The notes beneath the pieces are model-generated. The model worked only from the letters and a program-made list of their open reading frames with translations. It did not search any database and had not been told where the DNA came from. Below are positions 35,881 to 48,900 of a stretch of DNA of 64,000 bases, in pieces. Numbering within the stretch: position 1 is the first letter of the stretch; each line of letters starts with the position of its first letter. The stretch spans positions 8,087,526-8,151,525 of the forward strand of contig CM043959.1 in the NCBI GenBank assembly GCA_014529385.2, given 5' to 3'. The DNA is from Adiantum capillus-veneris (Eukaryota; Streptophyta; Polypodiopsida; Polypodiales; Pteridaceae). The translations under genes and the position numbers were made by a program.

Positions 35881-38800
35881 TTATCCCCTTGCTATATCCT
35901 AAATGGATTAATAAAATGGACAAAGTAAAGCAACACTAATAACAGCCAATTTAGAGCATCTGAATCAAAAGGCGCTAACCCTAAGCGTCCTAAATTTGAA
36001 GAGATAACACCTAAGTGGCTAACCCTAAGTAGATTGAAATAGCTCAATCGCTTACCCTAAGATACATACCTTAAGTAGATTATTTAAATGTCTAAAGTAA
36101 TGCAGCACTAAACCAATTAAAATTATTAAAAGTAACCAAGTCAAAAGACGCCAACTCTAAGCAACATGAAACAACACTAGCCCTAAGCAACCTAGAATAG
36201 CCAAATTGCAAAGAACTAGAACCAAAGTAGCTAGCCCTAAGAAGAATGAAGGAACCCAACTATGTTTACAACACCAACTATGTGCGGTCGACATAACAAC
36301 ACCGCTTTACAATAAGAGATACAATACACTGTCGTGCTGTGGCACGTATATAGTGGGAACGAGCATTAAACGATTTATCTTGTGACTTTTTGATGCATAA
36401 GTATACTTCATATAATACTCATATGCATAAATAAAATCTTTCTACCATACCTTAGTATTTACCTTTGAAGTAATATAAATGTACATTACTATTAGAAAGT
36501 ACTACAAGAGAAGTATCAATGATTGTGCCTCTTTTTGTATGGGGGAAAAGCATTTGTATATTTCTTCTAATATCTCATCTATACCCTACCATATATAAAT
36601 TATTTTCTTCTTTTCACATTTATTTAATAATATAACCCTTCAATAATGCATATCTTCTTGGATACATACAAGAGGGAAGGGCCTACTAGAAGACTTTATG
36701 AAAAGAAAGATCCAAAGCTTCTTGGACCATCCCAATTTGAAAATCACAACATAATGGCCTGGAGAAAAGACCAAAACAAATTCAAGCTCTTTTAGTAGGC
36801 CAATTTTGCTTTTTGAAGCATGTCAATCCGAGTTACAGGTCAAAAGTTATAGTGAAAACAGTGAAAAATCCTCTCACAACTACACTGCAAGAAGAGATGG
36901 TAAACAGGTGAATCAAGTGAAAAGAGGTAATCTTGGTATTTTTCCATAAAATAAGGTAATTTGAGGATAAAAGACACAAGCATGTGAATGTGACACCTCA
37001 AAGATGCCTTGAAGGACAAGACACACGAGTTGGGACCCCCTGCTGGAGCCACACAGAAGATGCCTAGGTGGGGCCCACATATATCATGCACCCACATGGA
37101 GCCTCAATGACCAAAAATGCTTAATTTCATGATATTTTGAGTTCTAATATTTTCCACTTTAAGAAATATCCAAAGAACATTTGATTTGGGCTAATTCTCT
37201 AGCCTAATCAAGTGATTATGTAAAACATGGCTCCCTCACCTATACAAAGGGCAACCTTCTCTTCATTGGGACAAGTTATGAGTGAGTGAGAATAGATCAG
37301 TTCCATAGTGAAACACTCATCTTAGTGCCACACTTTCTCTTGAAGAAATACTGAAGTCTTGCCTCATCTTCTCTCTCCATTAAGGTGGTGGTGATTGCTC
37401 TCATGTAAGATATATGTAGCTAGTTTTTATTTCATTTGCATATCTAGTCCAGTACTTGTCTCTAACTCTATCTCCATCTCTCATTATCTATCGTTAACAC
37501 CACCACCACACTTCGATCTATCTCTAATTCTATCTTTACTCCTCCTTTCATCTCTCTTGTTGTGTCCTAATTGTTTCATTGGAAGGTATTCAAGCAGCAA
37601 TCTTGTCAATGTAACGGGCATAACCTTCTTGCGGGAAACAATTATGTGCACAAGGTTAGTAACCATATCTTCATATTTCACAAGTCTCTCTCTCTCTTAA
37701 GGTTCTCATTCTTTTCCACAAACTCTAGAATCTCCTTTCTACAGGTACTTCTCTCCCCGCAGTATCCTTATTGCCTAAGGGCAACAATAGGGCTTGGGAG
37801 AGAAACTCTCTTCTTCTTCTCCTTTCACTTCTTTCACACCTTTATCTTTGAACATACTAAGTATATCATTGATGAATAACCATAATCCACATGGAGGCAA
37901 TTTATTTCATTTCCATTCTGTGCAATCTATTAGGGTCAACATTTGCATTAGTCGAAAGATCCACTTTTAGCAACGCATAGTTTTTCTATTTGGTCCTGAA
38001 AGGCTCAACGAAATACTTCTCTCACTAGATCCCATCATACTACCTATTATTGACTATGACTTCTCTTTTGATGTGAATGTGGTTATTTTATTAAGAATCA
38101 AGAGGATTTGTACTCACAACTAATCCCAATCGCTTGACAAGACATATACATTATAATAAGCACAAAGCTACAGTTCTAAATTAAGAGCAATCCGTAGCTT
38201 ACTCAGACAACAAAGATTAAATATCATTAACTCATCCATTAACCCTTTTATCCTACCCATGATATGATATGATCGTAATCTCGATGTTTTCATTTTTGTT
38301 TTGTTTTGACTATCTTTCATGAGTTCTCTCCATCACATGTGTATTTGTAAGGGAAAGTGAGCGGCTTCTTTGGCTACATTTCTTCTTTAGCTCTAGAAGC
38401 TATGTTATCTACATCTTAGCTCCTTCTCATAACCCTTGAGCTTCCTCACAAACTCTCACAGCAAGAGGCCTGGTGCCTTCCTGGCAAGACCGCCAACTTC
38501 TTGACAACGCACTTCCAACTACTAGTGGCTTAACCAAAGGCTTCTTTATCCTAATGGATCTAATAAGGACTTCCATTTATTAGCGATCAAATCAAATGTC
38601 ACTAACCCTAATAATCTTACCATAAACATATTAAGACGAGTAAACCCTAATAATCAAACCTGGACCCAACATTATAAAGTAAACCTAAAACCTAGCTTGC
38701 TAATCCTAAAAATCTAATGTTAACATATTAAGATGGTCAAATGTATAAAGATAATGAAGTGTAAATAAAACCTAGCACTAAAAATTTACTTAAAAAAATT

Positions 38801-39030
38801 TGGCTAACATTTACAACACCTACAATAGACACAATTTCAAAAAACAACATAATATATTAATTCTTAAATAAAATTGCATACAAATATAAAAACTAATGAT
38901 ATGTTAAACTAAATCAAATTTTTTTATTAAAAAAATTATGAAGTTTCATTATGTTTATTTGTAAATGATAATTTAAATAGTATTTTTAAAATAACAAAAT
39001 TAATTTTTTCTTTATTTTTATTTTCAATCT
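35881..39030. other. Non-coding DNA with CCCTAAG-like words
   Basis: No genes seen. 35930-36240 and 38590-38720 contain many scattered TAACCCTAAG/CCCTAAT words that resemble degenerate telomere-like or low-complexity DNA. 36650-37870 has an LTR-like look (CTATACAAAGG near 37240, pyrimidine-rich leader after it), but I found no partner copy. Confidence 0.4.
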
Positions 39031-39045
39031 AAAAATATATGTTTG

Positions 39046-39268
39046 TGTGTGTGTGTGTGAGCGTGCACATCTTATGTTTAGATTGTTAACAAATTAATGT
39101 GCAAATTTTTTATTTGTATATTTATGTGCATGTGTGTTTGTGTGTGTGTGTGTGTGTGTGTATGCAAAAGAAGAGAAGGATAGGGCACTCACATGTAGCC
39201 TATGTGAGTACAAAACACTTGAGAAAATTCCACCAAATATGCAAACACACACACACACACACACACAA
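39046..39268. repeat. (GT)n and (CA)n microsatellites
   Basis: TG runs at about 39046-39060 and 39127-39160, and a CA run at 39244-39266. The opposite-strand pairing could form a hairpin. Confidence 0.9.
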
Positions 39269-39652
39269 AATTCTACAAAAAACCTTGAAAAGAATCTTAC
39301 CTTGTTGATGTAGGGGAGAATGTGAAAGGATATCTCAAGCCCTAAGAGCCCCGCAACAATACATATGAAGCATGTGGAGAGAAGGAGAGCAAGAAGGACT
39401 TCAAAAAGTGGGAAAAAATGTAGAAAGAACCCATAGGTTCTTTTTTTGCTGGTGGCATCGATGCACGCATCGGCATATGCATCAAAACTAGCATTGGAAT
39501 ACATGTAAAAAAAGGCATCAAAATAGGTGTCAGAATACGTGATGAGAATAAAAAATTTGATCTTTTTAAAATTAGGTCTCCCTCTAGATCTATGTACACA
39601 TATATTGATGCATGCCACCGACGTTGGTAATTTGGCATCGGTATTGAATGGA

Positions 39653-39664
39653 TGTCTTGTAGTG
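39653..39664 (-). repeat. Possible CACTA-like right end
   Basis: TGTCTTGTAGTG is the reverse complement of CACTACAAGACA, a common CACTA terminus. It is preceded by GGCATCG/GCATCGATGC words at 39450-39640 that resemble subterminal repeats. I did not find a convincing left end, so this may be a truncated element. Confidence 0.4.
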
Positions 39665-39697
39665 TTTAGAGTGTTCTTTAGGGTGTTCTTGCACTAT

Positions 39698-39927
39698 GTA
39701 AGTATTGAATATAAATTTTGTGAGGCCCTTAGCAGAGCCATATAATTATGTACAAGGGAGCCACTATGGCTTCCTTGTCAATATTTAGTGAGAAATTACC
39801 TTATAGAATATAAGGTAAGTATTGAATATAATTGTTTTGAGGCCCTTAGTAGAGCCGTATAATTATTTACAAGGGAGCCACTATGGATCCCTTGTAATTA
39901 TTTTGTGAGAACTTACCTTATAGAGGG
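39698..39927 (+). repeat. 117-bp tandem duplication
   Basis: GTAAGTATTGAATATAA begins at 39698 and again at 39815; both copies contain GAGGCCCTTAG and ACAAGGGAGCCACTATGG. A perfect 10-bp inverted repeat (TTACCTTATA/TATAAGGTAA) spans the junction at 39796-39818. Confidence 0.9.
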
Positions 39928-39929
39928 TC

Positions 39930-42440
39930 ATTCCATAAGTTATAACCACCACTCATAGACTAAAGTGGAACTATGTCTAAAGAGGGGCCTCCAATATTTG
40001 GCATCAATAAGCAATAACAAAAATATTAATTAAATACCACACTTCACAAGAGGTGCCGCGGAGTTTGGGGATACACTCTTCATGCCATTCTTGTGTGAGA
40101 TGCTCTCAAATTTTCCTTTCCTCTCTCTTAAGCTATGTCCTAGGCTATGGAGCCTCTCTGTGTCATCTTCATGTGTAAGAGTTTGTCTCCTTTCTTCCTT
40201 TTTATAAATATTTATTTCAACATCTCTATCTACTTCTTTCTATTCCAATATATTCCCTTCTATCTCTTTCTATTCCAATATATTCCCTTCTATCTCTTTC
40301 TTTTCCTTATCCATCATGGCATGTTTAGTGGCTATACTTCATGGAAAAGGGTGCAAGCCCACCCTTGTTGTAGCTTGTGTTGGCCTTATTGATGCATTTT
40401 GCACTCAGTACTGTCCCTGCTAATGCTAATTAAATCATTGATAAATATGTGGCTCTCATTTATATACTAGATTTTGACATTTTCACACAATGAAATTTTA
40501 TCTATGCACTCCTTGAAAATGGAATGCATAATGAATTTCCATTGTTTAGGCGTCATTTTTGCATTGGTCAATAAAAAAAAATTATTTAAAAGACAATTGC
40601 ATAGTGCACCAATGATTTCATACAGGTTAAACTATCAAAATATTACATTAAATACATGAAACACTTAAAAAACTTTCTCGAATCATAAGACATTGATTCA
40701 CACTAGTTCGCACAAACCATGAGGATAACACAAATGAAATACATTGACTCAATGTCTTAATAGTTTAGACAATACGGGTTAAAGACCCTAAACACTTCAA
40801 AAAACTATGCTATACAATAAGACATAGTTCACATTTTGATTATTAACACTTTTAAACATTAAGGTACAATCAAAGATATTTGGATCATATTTTCAAGTAT
40901 AAGGTGAAGAACATAGCCAAAAAGTTTTTCTTTCCAAAAATGATACCAAGTTAGGATTATGGTAATAAGTTTTAAGATAGAGAATTTAAAAAAATTAAGT
41001 AAAATTCTATTAAAAATTAATGAATTCAATATAAATTCTCATGAAAAAAAGATTTTGTATAAATATCAAGGTAAAACTTGAGGTTTGTAATGCATGTATA
41101 TGTCAATACCCATCAACTAAGAGTTTTTCAAGGTTTCAAACTCACAAATATCTTGTAATTTAAACTATTATAAAAAACATAGTGCATAACTTCTTGCAAA
41201 AAAACATTGCTGGGAAAAACTAATGAAAGTGTGCATATGAACTTTCTAATTGTGTTCATATGAGGTATTTGTATACAAATAGGTGAGGTGAATGGAAGCA
41301 TTCAAAAGTGTGAATTTGTTTTAAAACTAATATTTGAAAAAAAATTAGGAAATACAACAAGCACACTTTGTGGGATATGACATGAAACCAACAAATGTGG
41401 CTTGCATAGCCAACAAACAATATCAACTTATGTAATGGAGTTGTATATATGCAGCATAAGAAATTACAAATTTAGATGAATTAAATGTTTCATGGGGTTA
41501 TTGATTGAAGGAATGCCAAAAATATATTTAACTAGCTATAATGAATTATTGCATGCATCTTGTTTATTTTTTTCTTAAACTAAAGTTCAAATTTTAGTGA
41601 GACATCGACTACTATTTTGAAAAGGTGACGTCTATAACTATAGTTACTATTGAGTTTGTGTACAAAAGTGATCTGTTATAAGTTTTATGATTACTTTGCA
41701 TAACATTTTATAAGTTTCCAAAAATATTTTTTGATATGTTTTCTTGAAAATAAATAACATCTTATTTAAATTTGTGAAAAGAAAATGCTAAAGTATTATT
41801 TTTGGTGCCAAACTAATATAAATATAATAAAGTTGGTTGAAAACTAGCTCAACAGATAGTTGTTACATAATTAGAGAACTATTTTGTTTTTTATAGATGT
41901 GCTACGATTTGATACGATATACTTTAACAAAAACACTCAACATAAACATTTATAGACATTATGAAAAATTGTATTTAAAATACTCTTCAAGGCCGTGTTA
42001 TTGACCAAGTAATTTGTGTACATAATCCTCAGGCAAATGCTATATATACATTCACATACAATTTATACGATGTTCATAAATCCATGTCAACAACCTAAAC
42101 ACCATATTTATACATAAACACGTGCGTTTAAAAACTGACACACATTACTGGCCGACGCCCATATGTCTCTTTTTCATAGAGAGGGAAGTTGACCACCATA
42201 ATGATACTAGTATCACCATGTTATCAATGTAGTACCCATATGATGAGCCAATACTTATCACAAGGACATCATATTCCCCACGTAACCAAGGTGATACCCC
42301 CATGGTAATTATTGTTCTATAAAGCGTCTAATGTACACACCCATGTTGTGTGGTAAGGTACCCCCTTATTGCTATTCAATATGCCGCAAGGCACACTATC
42401 ACACAATGCACACCATATTGCTCATTGCAATGTAGATAAT
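39930..42440. other. Unassigned AT-rich non-coding DNA
   Basis: Apart from a 30-bp unit repeated at 40236-40300, nothing was recognised on either strand. Confidence 0.45.
40236..40300 (+). repeat. 30-bp tandem repeat
   Basis: CTTTCTATTCCAATATATTC.. occurs at 40236 and 40266, with a partial third at 40296. Confidence 0.85.
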
Positions 42441-42456
42441 TCTCCCACACAATCCC

Positions 42457-42457
<1 letters not shown>

Positions 42458-42501
<44 letters not shown>

Positions 42502-42553
42502 TCATGTACTTGAAAGGTCCTCATATCTCTCTCTCTCTATATATATATATATT

Positions 42554-42604
<51 letters not shown>
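42458..42604. repeat. Compound (CT)n-(AT)n-(GA)n microsatellite
   Basis: CT run, short unique spacer, CT, long AT runs, then GA. The outer CT and GA blocks are complementary across the AT core. Confidence 0.92.
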
Positions 42605-42646
42605 TTTTGGATCCTGAAGCTCTCCATGGTTTGAAAATGCTATCTT

Positions 42647-42666
42647 GCGAGCCTGTCCAGGCTCGC
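42647..42666. repeat. Perfect 9-bp hairpin
   Basis: GCGAGCCTG, TC loop, CAGGCTCGC, followed by a short T run. It is GC-rich in an AT-rich setting. Confidence 0.8.
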
Positions 42667-43154
42667 CTTTTTTATTAAGTCGTTGGCTTGTTGGGTATTT
42701 TGTTTCTCCTTGCATGCTTGCCAATATTTATTTTTTCTCGGTGGGCTTTTTATCAGTTTAGCAGGTCACCCTAAACCGGCTTAACTATGATCATATAAAA
42801 TGAAATTATGAAAATATGACAATAACACTTAGTAATCACAAAAACTTTTACATGATTACATAGATATTCAATCCCCTAGTGAGACTAGTGGCCTTATCTT
42901 TACCATAAAATTGTAGGAAAAATCTAGAACAAGCCTCTTTGTAGCCAAATCTCAAGGATACAAAAAGACTTGGACACAGGTTCACAACAATGGAATCTCT
43001 AAAATAGATAGAGGTTGGTTGTGAGGAGTTAAAAAAAAAAGAAGAGAAGAGCCGTTTAGAAGAAATTATTTGAAGACATGATAAGGTTTTTTCTCTCTAG
43101 CCACATGAGATATGGTGTGTTGATGCTAGTGTTATTGTACCTATGGTGATCTTT

Positions 43155-43680
43155 ACTATCCATCATGTAACTTGGAATATATGTCCAGTCTTGGTTCCAA
43201 AAGCACAAAGGCCAAAAGTAATAGAGATTCTTAATGAGAAGATCAGCATGGGTATTTTGGAGCCTTCTTGTGTGCCATATTCAAACACGTGATTCATTGT
43301 GCCTCGGAAGAATGCCAAGCTTTGTGTATCATACGAGACACTTAGATTGTAGAAAATGTTACCATCAAGAATGTGCGTATAGGTCCAATTGTGGATGAAC
43401 TTATAGAGGCATTTGAAAACTATCTAGAAGGTCAATTTACTCAATGGGAGGTCTTTGTTTAGGGTACGATCAATTTTAGATAGATGTTGAGAGTAGATAT
43501 TTCACAAGCATGAAAACATCTTTCAAAATGGTAAGAAAGTGTACCTTACCTCAAAAAGCAATGAGCCCAATTGCACATATGATGAATGGGATGAACAAGG
43601 TTCTTTGTGACTTCATATCTCAAATCACAATACCATTTCTTGATGACATTTCCATCAAAGGATGTGAGTAAAACAAAAAA
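43155..43680 (+). pseudogene. Old Ty3/gypsy RT fragment, cut by the chromovirus-like insertion
   Basis: The plus strand reads through conserved gypsy RT blocks with several frame changes: TIHHVTWNICPVLVPKA, KISMGILEPSCVPYSN, WFIVPRKN, GPIVDELIEAFE, then YFTSMKTSFKM and FLDDISIKG, where the RT catalytic box carries the DD pair. The match stops at the boundary of the LTR at 43681. No gag, RNase H or integrase from this element is seen on this side, so the rest should lie beyond the nested insertions to the right. Confidence 0.85.
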
Positions 43681-43838
43681 TGTAATGAGAATGGCCTACG
43701 AACTTTAAGAGTAGTGGAATTAGGAAATTAGGTGAAGCAATTTTGAGAGACTACTTTGTGAGCATAGCAGGTGAACTTAATTGATGGTAGCAACATAAAC
43801 ATGGTACTTAGTTAGCTTGGTATGAACCATACTTTTGC

Positions 43839-43882
<44 letters not shown>

Positions 43883-44777
43883 AGAGAACATGACAATAGT
43901 TGAGGACCGGATTCATATGGAGCCGGTCCCCCCTCCAATAGGCATTTGTATTATAGTTTCTCCCATCAAGAGAGACTTGGTACAATAAAATCTTTGTGTT
44001 CCTTGTGACCTACGTGATGCAATGAATATGGAAAGCTTCATGCATCACAAGCATAACATAAACTTGTAGAAAGCATCAACTATCCCAAGCCTCCGTCCCA
44101 AGGCCTCAAACACCTTCGAAGGTGGAGAGAACTAGCGGGGAATGAGGGTAGGGAAGAGGAAGAAGAAACATTCCATAGGAGAAAGAAATAGTTCCTCACT
44201 TATCATCACTCTTCTTACTAGTATACATAATAGCATAGTAATGAAGATGGAGAAGATGGAAAGCTTACACATTGAAGCATGGCTCTTGGTTGGATTTGCA
44301 TTCCATAGCCAAGAGTGTTGGTGTAGGCTCTTACTTCTCACAAGCTTGGAGAAGGTGGTGGAGTTCCTCAACTTTCACCAAGTGAGAATGAATCCAAAAA
44401 GTGAATGTGTGTGTGTGGTATATATACCCCTAGCACCCCCCTTGCTTTCTTGGGGCTAACTTTTCCACATGATGCAAGCTCATTGGACCCCTCTCCCTCT
44501 AGCCAATCACATGTTTCATGCATTCAAGTACATGGGTAGTCTTTTGACAAGTGTCCTCCTTACCCCTTAGAGAGAGGGCTTGAAAATATATAGATGTTTT
44601 TTGGATGTAAATACAAGCTCATTGGACCCCTCTTTAGAGAAACCAATATCATTCAAGCACACCATGTGGTTAAGCTTAGTGAGAGTTTGACATGTGTCCA
44701 TGTGCCCTTTTAGAAAAGGGATGCCCCTTGGGTGAGTGGAAGGTTAGGTCAAAGACTCCCCTATCTTTGGGACTTTC

Positions 44778-44895
44778 ATGCATAAGAAGCTTCTGAAGAA
44801 ACTTCCTCATTAAGTGTGTAGCGTCTCTTTTTGACTCAAGCATCTTACCCCCCATGCACAGGAAGCTTGTCAAGCACCTTCCTCATTAAGTATGA
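44778..44895 (-). repeat. 76-bp tandem repeat in 3' LTR
   Basis: The unit starts ATGCATAAGAAGCTTCTG at 44778 and restarts at 44854 (partial). The partner LTR has one more copy (51641, 51717, 51793). Confidence 0.85.
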
Positions 44896-44945
44896 CAAGT
44901 ACTTCAAGTACCTTGGTCATTAAGCATGACAAACACCCTAGGTGG

Positions 44946-45103
44946 AGTTCCCAACTCAAGCTCAGCCCTAGCTTGCCTAAGGTCAAAGGCAAGTCTAGGT
45001 CGGGTTCCCACCTCAAGTTCAACCCTAGCTTGCCTAAGGTCAAAGGTAAGTTTAGGTTGGGTTCCCACCTCAAGCTTATCCCTAGCTTGCCTAAGGTCAA
45101 AAT
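44946..45103 (-). repeat. 57/58-bp tandem repeat in 3' LTR
   Basis: GTTCCCACCTCAAG ... CCTAGCTTGCCTAAGGTC starts at 44946, 45004 and 45061. Confidence 0.9.
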
Positions 45104-45170
45104 TTTTTAACACTAACCATTGGAGGCCTTTAATGAAGATAACCCTAAGGTCTTTTAATCTCCATTAGAT

Positions 45171-45363
45171 GCACATTGCTCTTTGATACCTCCTTTTGGA
45201 CCCCTATTGAGATGTAACCATCTCTCCTCTTGGTCCCCTACTGAGGTAAGTCTAGAAGCACTTATTGCACATTGCTCTTTGATAGACCATCTCCTTTGGG
45301 ACCCCTATTGATATGAAACCATTTCTCATTTTGGTCCCGTGTTGACATAGGTCTAGAAGCACA
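45171..45363 (-). repeat. 96-bp tandem repeat in 3' LTR
   Basis: GCACATTGCTCTTTGATA ... GGTCTAGAAGCAC starts at 45171 and 45267. Confidence 0.85.
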
Positions 45364-45465
45364 TGTCTCTATTCTAACTCTTGTTCTCGTTTATTCTCCC
45401 ACATTAAATGATCAGTTTAATATGAGAAAATCGTTTGGTAAAGTTAGAGATTATATTTTATGACA

Positions 45466-45480
45466 TTACCTCTCTCTTGA
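45466..45480 (-). promoter_or_regulatory. Chromovirus-like polypurine tract
   Basis: On the minus strand, TCAAGAGAGAGGTAA lies immediately before the 3' LTR. Confidence 0.75.
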
Positions 45481-45991
45481 AATCATAGTCGTCCTCGACT
45501 ATGAGGTAGACAAGATAAAGCCTAGTCATTAGTCCATGTTACTTAGCGGCCGGTAGAGAATCCCTTTTTACCCTTCTCCATGATTCCAAGATGGATGAAT
45601 AATCCATTTGGTGCTTGGGAGATGTAGCTGCCGCAAGCATGTCTGCTCTTTAGTCCATATCATACTTCCAAAGTAGAGTGATAAATTCTAATTAGTATTT
45701 AGGAGATGTCATCACCACAAACATGATTCTAAGCATCCATACTATTTAAATATGTGCACAATAAAAAGAGTAGTCTTATAAGACAAAAACATTTTTCATT
45801 TAAAATGCATTTTCATATGCTTACTCTAGTGCAACATTGTAAGCATTGACAAGGTTCATATTATCCTTAAGCTAGGTTCTTTGCAATTATTTAGCATCTT
45901 TAAAAGGATAATTCTTTAGCTTAATAAGATATCATCAGATAATCTTACCGTTTCTTAATACCTTTTCTTCATGTCATAGGATGGACTTAGA

Positions 45992-48900
45992 TTAAAGTAA
46001 TTCTTCTTGCTCTTCCAATTTTGGAGGCTCTGCAACTATTGCTTCTTTTGATGGCGCTCCTTTGTAAGGCTTATGTAGGTTATCATGGAAAACATTGTGC
46101 ATGAGCCAATGGTTGGGAAACTTCAATTGATAAGCCATATCATTGATTGGCTTAAGAATTTGAAGAACCATAGTATCTGTTTGCTAGTTTAGCCTGTAGT
46201 ATAGTATGTCTCACATGAGCCTTGGGAAAATTTAGCAGAACCCAATCATTTTCCTTAAAGGCTAAGGCTCTTTTGTGCTTAGTAGTAATAGCCCTTTTTG
46301 CCTTTCCTATGAGATGGATAAAACCCCTTTAATCTTTGGAAAAGATTCTTGTAGGTCTCAGCTATATTCATCAGCAGTGAAGATCATCCCAAGTACTTGA
46401 AGGATTAAGGGACTTTTGGATATTCCCTCTTTAACCTCAAAAGGTGCTTTCCCCATAGAAGTATATATAATGTCATTGTATGCATACTCTATAAGAGGTA
46501 GGTAATTCTATCATTGAGAACTTTGATCTACTTCCATGACATAGGATTTTAGTAGATTCAAGAATCATTAGATTAATTATTTCACTTTGGTCATCCGTTT
46601 GTGGATGATAGGCTGAAAGAGAAATTTAATCTACTTCTTAGATTCCAAAAGAGACCCTTCTAGAATTTACTGGTCGATCTAGGATCTTTGTCCGATACTA
46701 TGGATGTTGGAAATCCATGATGCTTGAAAATTTGAGATCTAAAGAGGGTTTCCATTTGATGTGCCTTATTAGTCTTTTTGACAGGCATAGAGTGTGTTTT
46801 CTTATTAATCCTGTCGATTGAAAAAATCCAAGGTTCTTCCCTTGATCAATTTTCAACTTTTGGTATACCACACATTTTAAAACACACTCTTGTATGTTAA
46901 CTTTTCATGGTAAACCAACAGAAATACATTTCTACTCCTTGAAGAGTAGACTATGGAATCCATCTTTGCCCGGCATAAGAAGAAGTATGGGATTCATATA
47001 TGATTTCCGTATTGTATGGGTGAGTAGCACATAGCCTATTGCCGTTTGGAAGATAACCATCTTTCAAGGTGAATGGTTCTTTTTTCTTCCCTATTGCAAA
47101 GGCTGTAATTACATACTTATAGTCTTGGTCAGTAGCATACTCATCTATCATAAAAGATAGATCATTGTGAGTTGCTATAGACACCACATTCACCCTTGGT
47201 CGTTGTGAAAGTGCATCGACCACTTGATTGTGCTTGCCAACATTGTGAGCAATATGATATTTAAATTGCAAAAGAAAATTTTCCCACCTCATTTGTTTTC
47301 CGGAGAGCTTGGTTTGTGTCATGAAGTTCTTAAGGCTTTGTTATCCATTCGTAGGATGAATGGAGTCCCCAAGAGACAATGTTTTCATGTGTTTATGGCA
47401 TATAGAATAGCTAGTAGCTCTTTTTTGTATTTGCCGCATACTCACTTATCGTAAGTTGAGTCTTTGATTCTCATATAATATGGCATGTGCTTCTTGAATC
47501 AAAATAGCTCCAAGGCATTACCACAAGCATCACATTGGACCTCAAAGGGATTTGAGAGATCTAATAGTGTGAGCACATGTTGAGAGATAAGATTATCCTT
47601 AATCTTCTTGCACTTTTGTAGTCCATGAATAATTAACGTTTCTTTTTGTTAAGTCATGTAGTGGGCCTGTTATTAGCGATAATGTTTTATATGAAGCATC
47701 TATAGTATGCACACATACCTATGGAACTTTGTACCTCGTGTAGATTCCTTGGATTAGGCCATCCTTTTATTGTCTCTAACTTTGTTGGATCCATATGGGT
47801 GCCATCATTAGAGATACTGTGATCTATCTCTTGTAGGGAAAATTTCACTTTTTTTTTTTATAATGAAAAGCTTATTCTCTCTCACAAATTGAAAGGTTAC
47901 TTCGAGGCGTCTCTTGTACTCTTCAAGAGAATTTGGATGGCCTGAAGATTTTTGTCCATCATGAGTTTGAATGCGTCTAGAGAAAGTTTCAAGCCAAAAC
48001 TTGTAAAGTATCAAATAGATCTTCTACCCACAACACGGGAAATCTATTTTTGGTAGTGATCTTATTTAGTGCTCTATAGTCGACACACATGTGATATGTG
48101 TCATCTTTCTTTTGCACTAAAAGCAATGGTGAACAAAATGGAGAGGAGCTGGACCTCACCATCCCTTTTTCCACTAATTCATGCACTTTCCTCATGATCT
48201 CCTCTTTTTGAGCTTGTGAAACTTGATACGGAGGCTTGTTAGGTAGTAAGCTTCTTAATAGGAGCTCAATTGCATGGTCATCATCCCTCATTTTAGAGGT
48301 AGGTCACTAGGGATGTCATCAATGAAAACATCTTGGGATCCATTCAGGAAAGTAGACAACTCTAATTCCTCTTGATTCCCTTTATTGCAAGGGTATGGTG
48401 TTCCCAAACACATCAGAATCTATGTACATGCTCTTTTCCCTATAGGTGAAGTATATTCTCCTTTCAAGGAAATTCATGTTGGAAGCCATGCAGTTAAACC
48501 ATGGTGCCCCAATGATTAACACTCTCATGTTTGAGAGGGGAGATAAAGAAATCCTTTTTATCCACATAGCTTTGGATATGAATCCTCTATTTTCCAATTA
48601 AGGGAGTAATTGAGAGGTCTTGTCCCTTCATAGCTCCATCAGATTTCAATGTATCTCCCATCTTGTGGGCTTGTATGCCTAGCGTGGTGGTTAACTCTGT
48701 GGATGTGAAGTTGTTAATAAAGGCATCATGCTCTTGCATATTTTTCTAAGCATAGGAAAGGAGAAATCCTTGGCAATGAGCATCCTCTTTTGGAGCTTCA
48801 AACATAGAGGCTCTAGGATTCTTATTGCGGGTAATTCACTTGGGCCAAGGACAATAACCATGGCCTTGCTCCCCACACTTAAAACATTTGTGGTCCTTAC

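Larger units (their letters stand above)
43681..45465 (-). repeat. Chromovirus-like 3' LTR
   Basis: 1785 bp. On the plus strand it begins TGTAATGAGAATGGCC and ends TTTTATGACA. It contains several tandem arrays (76-bp, 57/58-bp and 96-bp units) and a (GA)n run at 43841-43879. Confidence 0.88.

Noticed and set aside
36540-36560. TACTACAAGAG as left partner of the CACTA-like end at 39664
   Set aside because: The terminal C is missing and the flanking 3-bp duplications do not match.
36650-37880. Possible solo LTR with TATA-like CTATACAAAGG
   Set aside because: No TG/CA borders, target duplication or second copy could be matched.
42647-42680. Rho-independent-type terminator (hairpin plus T run)
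   Set aside because: The window is nuclear plant DNA; bacterial-type terminators are not expected.
44946-45103. CRISPR-like direct repeats
   Set aside because: Units are contiguous 57/58-bp tandem repeats without spacers inside an LTR.
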